From Ixodes scapularis (Eukaryota; Arthropoda; Arachnida; Ixodida; Ixodidae): DNA of 64,000 nucleotides. How positions within the stretch are numbered: position 1 is the first letter of the stretch; each line of letters opens with the position of its first letter. Of the stretch, positions 42,593 to 50,908 are shown one piece after another. The translations under genes were made by a program, and so were the position numbers. The DNA is taken from NCBI RefSeq assembly GCF_016920785.2, contig NW_024609835.1, positions 87,640,243 through 87,704,242 on the forward strand, read 5' to 3'. Below the pieces are notes generated by a model. The model had not been told where the DNA came from. It searched no databases and worked only from the letters and a program-made list of their open reading frames with translations.

Positions 42593-45500
42593 CTATCGTT
42601 CGTAATACGGCTTCAGCCGGACGACGTGCACCACCTCGGGTCGCGGCTGACGTCTTGCAGATGGGCGCGTTCCGTCGGGTAGAACTTCGTAGTTCAGATC
42701 GCCGAGGCGTCGGATGATCTTGTAGGGTCCGAAATAGCGTTTCAGGAGTTTTTCGCTGAGACCGCGACGACGTATTGGTGTCCAAACCCATACCCGGTCT
42801 CCGGGTTGAAAGTGGACGTCCCGGCGACGAAGGTTATACCGGCGTGCGTCGACTCGCTGTTGGTCTTGAATCTTGACTCTTGCCAGTTGACGAGCTTCCT
42901 CCGCGCGCTGGGAGATGAGTTGAGCGTCGTCGTTGACATCACCGGTTGGCACGTGAGGCAGCATGGCGTCGAGAATCGTGGTAACCGTTCGGCCGTGTAC
43001 CAGTTGGAACGGTGTCATTCCCGTGGTTTCTTGAACCGCTGTGTTGTACGCAAACGTGACGTACGGCAGCACCTCGTCCCATGTCTTGTGCTCTACGTCG
43101 ACGTACATGGAAATCATGTCGGCGATGGTTTTGTTGAGTCTCTCCGTCAGCCCGTTGGTCTGCGGGTGGTACGCCGTGGTGCGACGATGGCTGGTGTGGC
43201 TGAGACGAAGGACCTCTTGCGTCAGCTGGGCCATGAAGGATGACCCGCGATCTGTAATCAGTACTTCAGGTGCGCCGTGTCGAAGGAGAATGGACTCGAC
43301 GAAAAATTTGGCAACTTCCACGGCTGTTCCCGATGGCAGGGCTTTCGTCTCGGCGTATCGTGTAAGATAATCGGTCGCGACGATTATCCACCGATTTCCT
43401 TGCGTCGATGTTGGGAACGGCCCAAGCAAATCCATTCCGACTTGCTGGAAAGGCCTAGTCGGAGCAGGTATCGGCTGCAGGAGTCCTGCTGGCTTCGTCG
43501 GAGGCCTCTTACGTCGTTGGCACTCATGGCACGACCTTGTGTACAGATGGACTGTTTTCGGGAGTCTCGGCCAGTAGTACTTGTCACGAATCCGGGCGAG
43601 CGTCCGGCTGTAGCCAAGGTGTCCAGCCGTCGGGTCGTCGTGGCATGCTTGAAAGATTTCTTCTCGCAGGCTGGCCGGAACAACCAGCAGCCAAGCAGGG
43701 TTGCTCGTTCCGAAGTTCTTCTTGAAGAGCACACCTCGCCGCAGAACGAAGCTTGACAAGTCTCGGGCCAAGACTCGCGGAACTGAACTTCCTTGGCCTT
43801 CGAGGTGTTCGATCACGGCGCGAAGTTCCGGGTCGTCTCGTTGAAGTGCTCCCATGTCGGCATCTGTCACTGCACCGAGAAAACGGGCGTCGTCGTCGTC
43901 GTTAGTGCTTTCGGGAGGAGATTCGACTGGGGCCCTAGACAAACAGTCGGCGTCGTTATGCTTGCGGCCAGACTTATGCACAATGGCCACGTCGAATTCT
44001 TGCAGTCGCAGACTCCAGCGAGCGAGGCGTCCTGACGGGTCCTTGACGTTGGCGAGCCAACAGAGAGCGTGGTGGTCCGTGACAACGCGAAACGGGATCC
44101 CGTACAGGTACGGGCGGAACTTGGTTAACGCCCAGATGACAGCGAGACATTCCTTGTCGGTCGTCGAGTAATTTTTCTCTGCCTTAGACAGTGCCCGGCT
44201 TGCGTAAGCGATCACCCTCTCTGCTCCGTCTTGTCTTTGGACGAGTACCGCGCCGAGTCCGGCGTTGCTGGCGTCCGTGTGAACCTCCGTTTCCGCTGAT
44301 GGATCGAAGTGTCCGAGGATAGGGGGCGACTGGAGTCTTTCCCTCAGTTCGTTGAACGCTTGTTCTTGCTCCTCCCCCCACTGGAAGTTCACGTCGTCCT
44401 TGGTCAGATGCGTGAGCGGTGCAGAAATCTTGGCAAAATCGCGAACAAAACGCCTGTAGTAAGCGCACAGTCCAAGAAATCTTCTTACGGCTTTCTTGCC
44501 TGATGGCTTGGGGAATTCTGCAACAGCAGATGTCTTGGAAGGATCAGGGCTTACACCCTGAGCACTCACGACATGGCCGAGGAATTTGAGCTCGCCGTAA
44601 GCGAACCGACATTTTGACGGCTTTAGTGTCAGTCCAGCATTCTGGATAGCCTGTAGTACGGCTCGCAAACGTCTCAGGTGCTCGTCGAAGTCGCTTGCGA
44701 ATACCACGACGTCGTCGAGATAGACGAGGCAGCTTTGCCATTTCAAGCCGGAAAGAACGGTGTCCATTACGCGCTGGAACGTCGCCGGTGCTGTGCACAG
44801 TCCGAACGGCATCACTTTAAATTCGTACAGTCCGTCCGGCGTGACGAAGGCAGTCTTCTCACGATCCCGTTCGTCGACCTCGATCTGCCAGTACCCACTC
44901 TTCAGGTCCATCGACGAAAAGTATCGGGCATGGCGCAGCCGGTCCAGAGTGTCGTCGATGCGTGGCAGCGGGTAGACGTCCTTTTTCGTTACGGCGTTTA
45001 GTCGGCGATAGTCCACGCAGAACCGAAGAGTCCCGTCTTTCTTTTTCACCAGGACTACCGGTGAAGCCCACGGGCTGCTTGAGGGCTGGACAATGTCGTC
45101 ATCGAGCATTTCTTGGACCTGCTTCTGGATGACTTCTCTTTCTTTTACGGAAACACGGTACGGCGACCGATGCACAGGAAGCGCGTTGTCTTCAGTGACA
45201 ATTCGATGTTTCGCAACGGTCGTTTGGCGCACCTTTGACGACGTGGAGAAGCACTCATTGAACTCGGCGAGAAGGTCACTGAGTTGTCGTCGTTGTGGGG
45301 TAGGCAGGGTTGGGTCGATGTCAAACTGCGAAGGCGGCGTTGTCTTAGGTGGCCACGAAGAGAGGTCTTCTGATATTCCGGCGATTGCGGCTGCGTCCGG
45401 GAGTTCCTCGGCGTGGCCCACGGCGGTGCCCCTCGTAAGGTGCTGGGCCTCCTGTCGGAAGTTCGTTACGAGTGCGACAGTAGTGCGTCCGTCTTGGAGC

Positions 45501-46147
45501 TCCGTGACGCCTCTTGCGATGCCGATCCCTCTTCCTAGAAGCAACTGGAGGCTTCCTTCGAGCAAAACGTCGCCACAGAGAGTCTCATCGACCCCGACGG
45601 GTACGAAAACACTTGACTGCGGCGGTAGGTTCACGTGGTTTGCGAGGACTCGTACCGCGGATGACGTCATTTTGGGGTCCTCCTGTGGTGGAGCAGGTTT
45701 TCGAAGCGTCAGCCGGTTTGCTCCGAGGTCGATGACGGCGCCATACTCGCAGAGAAAGTCCATTCCGAGGATAACGTCCCTCGAACAGTCTGGCAGAACG
45801 ACGAACTTGACAGGGCACGTCTCACCGTGGATCTCGACGCGAGCAGTGCATCTCCCGACCGGTGTGATGAGGTGCCCTCCGGCGGTTCGTATCTGAGGTC
45901 CATCCCACGGCGTCGTGACTTTCCGAAGGCGGCGGGAGAGCCTCCCACTCAAGACTGAGTAGTCTGCCCCAGTGTCCACGAGCGCTGATGCGTCGTGGCC
46001 GTCGATGACGACGTTTAGGTTATTGGACACCGTTGCAGGGGCGTGGTTTCGATCTCTGGTAGCGTTCGAGTGGGGGCCCTCCGACGTTCGTGGAGGATCT
46101 TGGCGTCGGTCGTCTTCGGCAACTCCACCTCCAGGGGTTGCCGCGCC
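42593..46147 (-). CDS. Gypsy-3 Pol (PR-RT-RNase H-IN), expressed by -1 frameshift
   Basis: The Pol frame has no useful ATG at its start; it is open from the gag stop region (about 46150) to the stop at 42593. The protease motif ALVDTGADYSVLSG is near the N-terminus. Reverse transcriptase motifs are LRFCVDYRRLNAVT, FSSMDLKSGYWQI and CLVYLDDVVVFAS (near 44715). RNase H begins HTDASNAGLGAVLVQ (near 44270) and has TDHHALCWL. The integrase has HDDPTAGHLG...CHEC and the DDE residues in GMDLLGPF (about 43430), ITDRGSSF (about 43250) and GLTERLN (about 43120). A C-terminal GPYKIIRRL segment resembles the SH3-like tail of many Gypsy integrases. There are no stops. It would be made as a Gag-Pol fusion by the signal at 46118-46156. 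Confidence 0.95.
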   Translation of the reverse strand, partial: GAATPGGGVAEDDRRQDPPRTSEGPHSNATRDRNHAPATVSNNLNVVIDGHDASALVDTGADYSVLSGRLSRRLRKVTTPWDGPQIRTAGGHLITPVGRCTARVEIHGETCPVKFVVLPDCSRDVILGMDFLCEYGAVIDLGANRLTLRKPAPPQEDPKMTSSAVRVLANHVNLPPQSSVFVPVGVDETLCGDVLLEGSLQLLLGRGIGIARGVTELQDGRTTVALVTNFRQEAQHLTRGTAVGHAEELPDAAAIAGISEDLSSWPPKTTPPSQFDIDPTLPTPQRRQLSDLLAEFNECFSTSSKVRQTTVAKHRIVTEDNALPVHRSPYRVSVKEREVIQKQVQEMLDDDIVQPSSSPWASPVVLVKKKDGTLRFCVDYRRLNAVTKKDVYPLPRIDDTLDRLRHARYFSSMDLKSGYWQIEVDERDREKTAFVTPDGLYEFKVMPFGLCTAPATFQRVMDTVLSGLKWQSCLVYLDDVVVFASDFDEHLRRLRAVLQAIQNAGLTLKPSKCRFAYGELKFLGHVVSAQGVSPDPSKTSAVAEFPKPSGKKAVRRFLGLCAYYRRFVRDFAKISAPLTHLTKDDVNFQWGEEQEQAFNELRERLQSPPILGHFDPSAETEVHTDASNAGLGAVLVQRQDGAERVIAYASRALSKAEKNYSTTDKECLAVIWALTKFRPYLYGIPFRVVTDHHALCWLANVKDPSGRLARWSLRLQEFDVAIVHKSGRKHNDADCLSRAPVESPPESTNDDDDARFLGAVTDADMGALQRDDPELRAVIEHLEGQGSSVPRVLARDLSSFVLRRGVLFKKNFGTSNPAWLLVVPASLREEIFQACHDDPTAGHLGYSRTLARIRDKYYWPRLPKTVHLYTRSCHECQRRKRPPTKPAGLLQPIPAPTRPFQQVGMDLLGPFPTSTQGNRWIIVATDYLTRYAETKALPSGTAVEVAKFFVESILLRHGAPEVLITDRGSSFMAQLTQEVLRLSHTSHRRTTAYHPQTNGLTERLNKTIADMISMYVDVEHKTWDEVLPYVTFAYNTAVQETTGMTPFQLVHGRTVTTILDAMLPHVPTGDVNDDAQLISQRAEEARQLARVKIQDQQRVDARRYNLRRRDVHFQPGDRVWVWTPIRRRGLSEKLLKRYFGPYKIIRRLGDLNYEVLPDGTRPSARRQPRPEVVHVVRLKPYYER

Positions 46148-46156
46148 TAGTTTCCC
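46118..46156 (-). promoter_or_regulatory. -1 ribosomal frameshift signal at the Gypsy-3 gag stop codon
   Basis: On the minus strand the heptamer G GGA AAC (46156-46150) ends the gag frame and is followed at once by the gag stop TAG (46149-46147). Pol is in the -1 frame. Seven bases after the heptamer a stem GGCAAC...GTTGCC can form, enclosing further C-C/G-G pairs. Heptamer, spacer and stem match the standard architecture of -1 programmed frameshifting. Confidence 0.8.
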
Positions 46157-47526
46157 CGGCGAGGAGCGAGGGGCGACAGGCTTTCACGTCGGGGTCGGTG
46201 CATCGGCGAAGCTGGACGTCGTGGCGACGGCGACCGGAACTCTCGGCGGGACGTAGGCTCAGGGGACTGAGGTCGTCGCAGGTACTCGTCGATCTCCCGA
46301 GGGCGTTCCCCATACCGGGGGCGCGGGTCGCTTGGGTGGAATCCGCGCAGCCCGAGTCGACGGTATGGGCATCGGCGGTAGGTGTGGTCTGCCTCCCCGC
46401 AGTGGAAGCACAGAGGGCGTCGGTCGGGCGTTCGCCACATATCGGTCTTCCGGGGTGCCCGGGGCTCCTGGCTGGCGTACTGGGGCTGGTCGTCGTGGCG
46501 TCGGTCGTGCTGCGGCGCAGGAGACTGGCGTCGGGGCGGCGCGACATAGGCGCGAGGAGGAGGCGGTGGCCGTCGGGAAACTGCGGCGTAAGTTAGCGCG
46601 GGTTCTTCGGAGACTGCTGCGCTGATGGGAGCCTCTGGTTGAATGGCTCTCTGCACCTCTTCCCGCACGACCTCAGCGATGGAGAGCGAAGCTGGTCGGT
46701 CCGCGGCGGGTAGTAGCTTTCGCAGCTCCTCCCGGACGACGTCCCGAATGATCTCGCGAATGCTTGGGATGCTAGACCCAAGGTCGCAAGCGGACGGCGG
46801 AACCGCGCTGACGCCGGGTAGCCTCTGGTAGTGGCTGGCTCGGGCTTGCAGGGCACGCTCGATGTTCGTCGCTTCGGTTACAAATCCTTGAATGGTCGTC
46901 GGTGGGTTGCGTACGAGCCCACCGAAAATGTCGTCCTTCACGCCGCGCATCAGGATACGCAGCTTCTTTTCCTCGCTGGCCTGAGGGTCGGCGCGGGAGC
47001 TCAGGCGCAGGACGTCTTCCACGAAACTGGTGACACTCTCATTGGGGCCCTGGGTCCTGGATTGCAGCAAATCTTCGGCCCTCTCTCTTCGGTGTTGATT
47101 GGCGAACGTGCGCGTCAGCTCGTTCTTGCAAAGCTCCCACGAAGTCAAGGAAGCTTCGTGGTTTTCGAACCAGCGCCTTGCAGTTCCTTCAAGCGAGAAA
47201 TAAAGGTTCTGCAGGCGCTGTTCGTCACTCCACCCGTTGTGGCGAGCCACGCGCTCGTACTGGTCGATCCAGTCTTCGACGTCCTCGTAGGTCTCGCCGA
47301 GGAAGGGAGTAGGCGTCCGCGGAGCGACGGGCAGGACGACGACGGGCGGGGTGGTCATCGTAGGGATGTTCTTCTTCGGGTTCTGCAGCAGGGGTCCGGA
47401 TCCCGGGAGTTGGACTTTGGTATGGCGGCTTGCTCGGCCGTCGGCGTCCTCTGCGAAGGGTAGCCTTCCGGGGCTGAGCACCTCACTTGGCCGGGATGTC
47501 TTCGGAGGGGTACGCTTTATGGGCAT
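46147..47526 (-). CDS. Gypsy-3 Gag
   Basis: Start taken as the ATG at 47526, the first ATG after the 5' LTR; the frame is open back through the LTR but that part is not expected to be translated. A capsid-like region contains YEDVEDWIDQYERVA and FSLEGTARRWFENHE, typical of Gypsy Gag. A single zinc knuckle CFHCGEADHTYRRC lies in the C-terminal third, followed by an Arg/Pro/Ser-rich tail. The frame ends at TAG (46149-46147) directly after a slippery heptamer, so a minority of ribosomes would continue into Pol. Confidence 0.93.
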   Translation of the reverse strand: MPIKRTPPKTSRPSEVLSPGRLPFAEDADGRASRHTKVQLPGSGPLLQNPKKNIPTMTTPPVVVLPVAPRTPTPFLGETYEDVEDWIDQYERVARHNGWSDEQRLQNLYFSLEGTARRWFENHEASLTSWELCKNELTRTFANQHRRERAEDLLQSRTQGPNESVTSFVEDVLRLSSRADPQASEEKKLRILMRGVKDDIFGGLVRNPPTTIQGFVTEATNIERALQARASHYQRLPGVSAVPPSACDLGSSIPSIREIIRDVVREELRKLLPAADRPASLSIAEVVREEVQRAIQPEAPISAAVSEEPALTYAAVSRRPPPPPRAYVAPPRRQSPAPQHDRRHDDQPQYASQEPRAPRKTDMWRTPDRRPLCFHCGEADHTYRRCPYRRLGLRGFHPSDPRPRYGERPREIDEYLRRPQSPEPTSRREFRSPSPRRPASPMHRPRRESLSPLAPRRGN

Positions 47527-47558
47527 AGAATGCGATATACCCAGCACCTCCACCAAAA

Positions 47559-47819
47559 TGTCACGGGTGGTGACCAAAAACAATAAATAAACAGAAAGAA
47601 ATAAACGTTTAATGTGGCGAACTTGTGCCAAAAATAAAAGGGGTACAAAGAATAATAACAGAGCGTCGCGGGCGTCGAATTCGGCGAAACCACAGGATCG
47701 AGCGCTGGGGCGAGACTGAACAAGCACTTTCTAGAACAACAAAAACAAGGATGAACGATAGTTATGTCCGCAGCAAGAATGAACGAGAACGTTCTAGAAG
47801 TCCGTGACCCTGCGCGGCA
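47559..47819 (-). repeat. Gypsy-3 5' LTR
   Basis: 261 bp; upstream LTR in element orientation. The gag ATG lies 33 bp beyond its inner edge. Confidence 0.95.
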
Positions 47820-48487
47820 ATATTCAAAACATAATGGTATAAAATCTAAAGAAACGTACGCTCGATCTAGACGGGCGTGACTCGACCCTTGGAAATGGGT
47901 GTACTGAATTTCGCGGCCATTCCTCAAACATTCCCCAACGTCGTCTAAGCCGGTCTCGTTGATTAACCTAAGAAGGCTCTCGGTGCTTAAATCGCGATAG
48001 GGCGTTGAGCTGGACTTGTCCCCAGGAAGCAGATGCAATTAAAATCGCCAAGAAAAATAATAAGGCGATCGCTTTTGCAATATTGATGCATGAAATCAAA
48101 AAACACCCGCCGCTCATCAACCCTATTGGAGGGGTACACACAAATGACCCTCCAATCATACGATGAAAGAGAAAAATCGCATACAACAAAGCGTCCTGAA
48201 GCACACCTCGTCACCGCCTCGACTGTTGCACCCAAACTCTGGCGCACTAACAACATACAGCCCGCCGACGACCCAACCGCGTGACTAACACACACTTCGT
48301 AACGCGCCGTAAAAGTTCTAACCATAAAATTGGTCTGGTCCTCACTCTCGACCTTGGTCTCCTGCACAGCGATGATGTCGAGGTCCTGTTCGACTGCTAG
48401 ACGGTAGAGTTGCCTCTGCCTCGTGCGATCTGAGTGGCCTCGGACATTAAGGGTCGCTATTCGGACAGGACTTTGTAAGGAGACCAT
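47820..48487 (-). pseudogene. Tx1/L1-like ORF2 N-terminus (endonuclease)
   Basis: The ATG at 48487 is 35 bp beyond the ORF1 stop. Endonuclease motifs are RIATLNVRGHSD, DIIAVQETKVE (catalytic Glu), VICVYPSN and FLGDFNCI (GDFN). The frame then shifts near 48020 and continues as LDRAYVSLDFIPLCFEY up to the Gypsy-3 junction at 47820. The endonuclease nicks the target for target-primed reverse transcription. The rest of ORF2 lies at 42038-42185 and 35046-37608. Confidence 0.88.
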
Positions 48488-48521
48488 GGGTTAGTGAGGA
48501 CCAACCCGCCTGTACTGCATT

Positions 48522-49698
48522 TCACTGCGACAGTTTGTCGTGTGATCCTCCGCGGACTGCGCCGGACCGCTGGTGGCCATCCACTCCGCTCCCGCCCGAC
48601 ACCATTCTCCACCTGCGCTCGAGCTGACGCAGCCGAAGTTCCTGACCAGTCGTGTCCGTGACGTCTTCGAACCTACGCTTCGCAGAGCCCAGCTCGACGT
48701 CCATCTCTGGTGTGATGGAGACCTCGTCTGACAATGGCGAAGCACCAGCTGCGCCACCGGCGCTCCCTGTTGGAGGTACCGTCAAGCGCTCGACTGCAGG
48801 TGGATCTGCAGGAGCCGCAGTCGACGGCTTGTCCGGTAGCACGGGGCTGCTCACTTCGGGGGAGGTGCCGCAAGCGTCGTCGCTCTTGGCTTGCTCGGCC
48901 GGGGTTTTCACGGGCGCGGCCACTCTCTCCGCCTCTTCCTCGTCCATCATGTCGTCGACGTGGTCTTCGTTGACTCCTCGTCTTACGGCTCGGGCGTAGG
49001 AGCGGACACAGTCGTCACGCTCGTGGCCATAGGCGTGGCACTCGGAGCACCTGGGAGCCCGGCAGTCTCGACGGATATGCCCCGTCCTACGGCACCGGAG
49101 GCATACTGGGGCCCTCCCAGGCACGACGACCAAAACCAAGCCGCCTCCGAAGCGCAGCTGATGAGTGAGGCGGTCAAGGTTGACACCCTCCCGGAGTACC
49201 AGCCGCACTATCCGGGTGGTAGACTCGGCTCCTTCGAAGCCCGACACCTTCCAGCGATCGGACGCAACGTCATTCACCTCGCCGTACTCCGAGAAAGCCT
49301 TGCGAATGGTGTCGTTCGGCACGTCAAACGCCACCCAGTGCAACTTGACGCGTACCTCTTGCCACGACGATGCAGGTGCGTCCTTTGACAGCGAGCCGCC
49401 CTGCGTTCACCAGCTTGAGCTTGGCCGCGTCGGTCTTCAGGTCAAGCAGCCAGACATAGGACATCTGGTACGCCCCGATTCCAACTACCTCCCTGGAGAC
49501 CCCCAGTTCGTCGAGTGGTTGCCGAAAATCCTCAATCCTGTATGGCCTCCCGGCCATGTCGCAGTGAAGGACGACCGCTTTCTTCATTGAATCACATGAT
49601 GGAAGCTGGGGCAACAAAAACCTGTACTCACTTGAGCCGAGAAAAGCAGTATCACCGCGGTCGGCGTGGGCCGTTATCGCCGCTCCTTCGGAGCTCAT
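48522..49698 (-). pseudogene. Tx1/L1-like ORF1 (RNA-binding, two zinc knuckles), one frameshift
   Basis: Start ATG at 49698, about 40 bp inside the element. The N-terminal half (49698-49340) includes VVLHCDMAGRPYRIEDF and YVWLLDLKTDAAKLKLV. After a single frameshift near 49340 it continues as HWVAFDVPNDTIRKAFSEYG, an RRM-like segment. Two CCHC knuckles follow (CLRCRRTGHIRRDC and CSECHAYGHERDDC at about 49105-49010), then an acidic and Pro/Ala-rich tail ending at 48522. Gag-like ORF1 with CCHC knuckles is typical of the Tx1 group. One indel separates the halves. Confidence 0.88.
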
Positions 49699-49768
49699 GA
49701 TTTCACCTCCGTGCGCTCGTGCGTTCGAAAATGGAATGTCGGCCACCGATCCCCCCTGCGTCTCGATG

Positions 49769-50267
49769 TCTATGCGTTTGTCTTGCAAGTAGCGTCGAAT
49801 GGGCCAGTGCACGAGGCCCGTGTCTCGAGCAACCCTTGGAAGAAAATGGCGGCGCAGCACTGAAATGAGCGGCTCTTGGAAGCGAATGGCGGCGGAGCAC
49901 CCACTCCTGGCGCGTGTCTTGCGCGTTCCTACAACAGTGGTTGGCGGTACTTGAAAGCGTGTATTTTATCAAGAGACTTAAATTTTGTCAGCAGAGGATT
50001 GTGAAATCAACGCTCGGTACGATCACAATAAACCATTTTCGGAAACGGCACGTTCAGGGGTTTCCAGTATGAAAATGCAAGAACAAGTTTTCGTGCGAGC
50101 ACAGTCATTTCCTCGGGCAAAGAAGCTATACCCGTTTTCACCTGAAGAAAATATGAAGTTTTGCTTAATGTTCATACATCGCGCGAAGTAGTTCCTACAA
50201 GATTTGGGTGTCGGAGGAAGAAGCGATGCTTTTGGCGTTTGAAACGTGTACGTCTTGATAAGGTAAC
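49769..50267. other. Non-genic
   Basis: Target DNA beyond the SINE. A short tandem duplication (CTTGGAAGAAAATGGCGGCG and CTTGGAAGCGAATGGCGGCG) lies at 49838-49902. No exon supported. Confidence 0.5.
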
Positions 50268-50518
50268 ATATAGGGTAGTCCAGTCACCAGGCTCGATCTA
50301 AAATGAACCGTAAAATTCGGCGCCTGCACGTAGCCTTCCAAAGTTTTTGTCAATGGTGAATTATACAGGTCGGTTTTTTCTTGTAAAATTACAGAGCGTA
50401 GTTCTTTTTTAGTAAAAAAATAGGGCCAAGAAACTTGCCAAGGTCTACGGCGGGCGGTGACCCAGATGACCAAGTCCAGTAACGGGGTGTGTTTGGCGTT
50501 CCTATTGATAGATGGCGT
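50268..50518 (+). repeat. Dispersed repeat, copy 1 (inverted partner at 59312-59583)
   Basis: Begins near TATAGGGTAGTCCAG and runs through GCCAAGAAACTTGCCAAGG and GGGGTGTGTTTGGCGTTC to TTGATAGATGGC; the partner has the same order in reverse complement, with moderate divergence. Confidence 0.8.
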
Positions 50519-50908
50519 CGGGAGCAGCGTCTGAAGGTGCAGCCAACCAGCGAAAGAAAGCAGACGACACGCAGACGAAATCCGTTGGCAGCAAAAGCGC
50601 CACCGTTATGCAGACGAGTTTTTCTTCTTTTTTTTTTTTTTACTTTAAGTTTTGGTTTTATTGTCCGCATTTAATTTTTAACCGAAGGTACATTTCAAGA
50701 AGATTATGTTCATTTTAATAAACCACGATAAGACAAGTATATGTACAGGAGAAGGCTCGCTCTGCGCACAAAGGCAAGCAGCGAGTCGAGAATGTGTTTC
50801 CGGTGGTCTGGTGACTTTGTGGAGTGTGGGCATGTCCATTCCACGTAACTTGTGGGGCGATTGCTCGCCGGGATAAGACTGAGGTGTGTAGCCCTGTGCA
50901 TGGAGTGC

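Larger units (their letters stand above)
42186..47819 (-). mobile_element. Gypsy-3 LTR retrotransposon, intact
   Basis: 5634 bp on the minus strand. The LTRs are 261 bp (42186-42446 and 47559-47819); in plus orientation they read TGTCACGG...GCGCGGCA. The 4-bp TSD ATAT is at 42182-42185 and 47820-47823. Gag (47526-46147) and pol (to 42593) overlap in a -1 arrangement. A purine-rich AAAGGGGGG tract abuts the 3' LTR (minus orientation, 42450-42462). No env frame follows pol. The LTRs look near-identical in my reading, suggesting a recent insertion. Confidence 0.96.
34920..49738 (-). mobile_element. Tx1/L1-like non-LTR retrotransposon, split by two Gypsy elements
   Basis: A 14-bp duplication TCGGCCACCGATCC bounds it (34906-34919 and 49739-49752). 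The minus-strand order is: about 40-bp leader, ORF1 (49698-48522), ORF2 endonuclease (48487-47820), [Gypsy-3], ORF2 middle (42185-42038), [Gypsy-2], ORF2 reverse transcriptase to the stop at 35046, short 3' UTR, AATAAA (34944-34939) and a poly(A) tail (34938-34920). Removing the two Gypsy elements with one TSD copy each leaves about 4.75 kb, a normal full length for this group. Confidence 0.9.
34633..49757 (-). mobile_element. tRNA-derived SINE, copy 2, split by the Tx1/L1-like element
   Basis: The body and tail are at 34633-34919 and the first five bases of the head at 49753-49757, total 292 bp, the same length as the intact copy at 21134-21425. An exact 11-bp duplication GCGTCTCGATG flanks the whole (34622-34632 and 49758-49768), 15 kb apart. 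The minus-strand head has the A-box-like GTGGCCGAGTGGGCTAGCGC and B-box-like GGGTTCAATCCCC. Confidence 0.9.

Noticed and set aside
42567..47463. Plus-strand frames across Gypsy-3 (for example 45093-45896, 46831-47463)
   Set aside because: They are antisense shadows of the minus-strand gag and pol.
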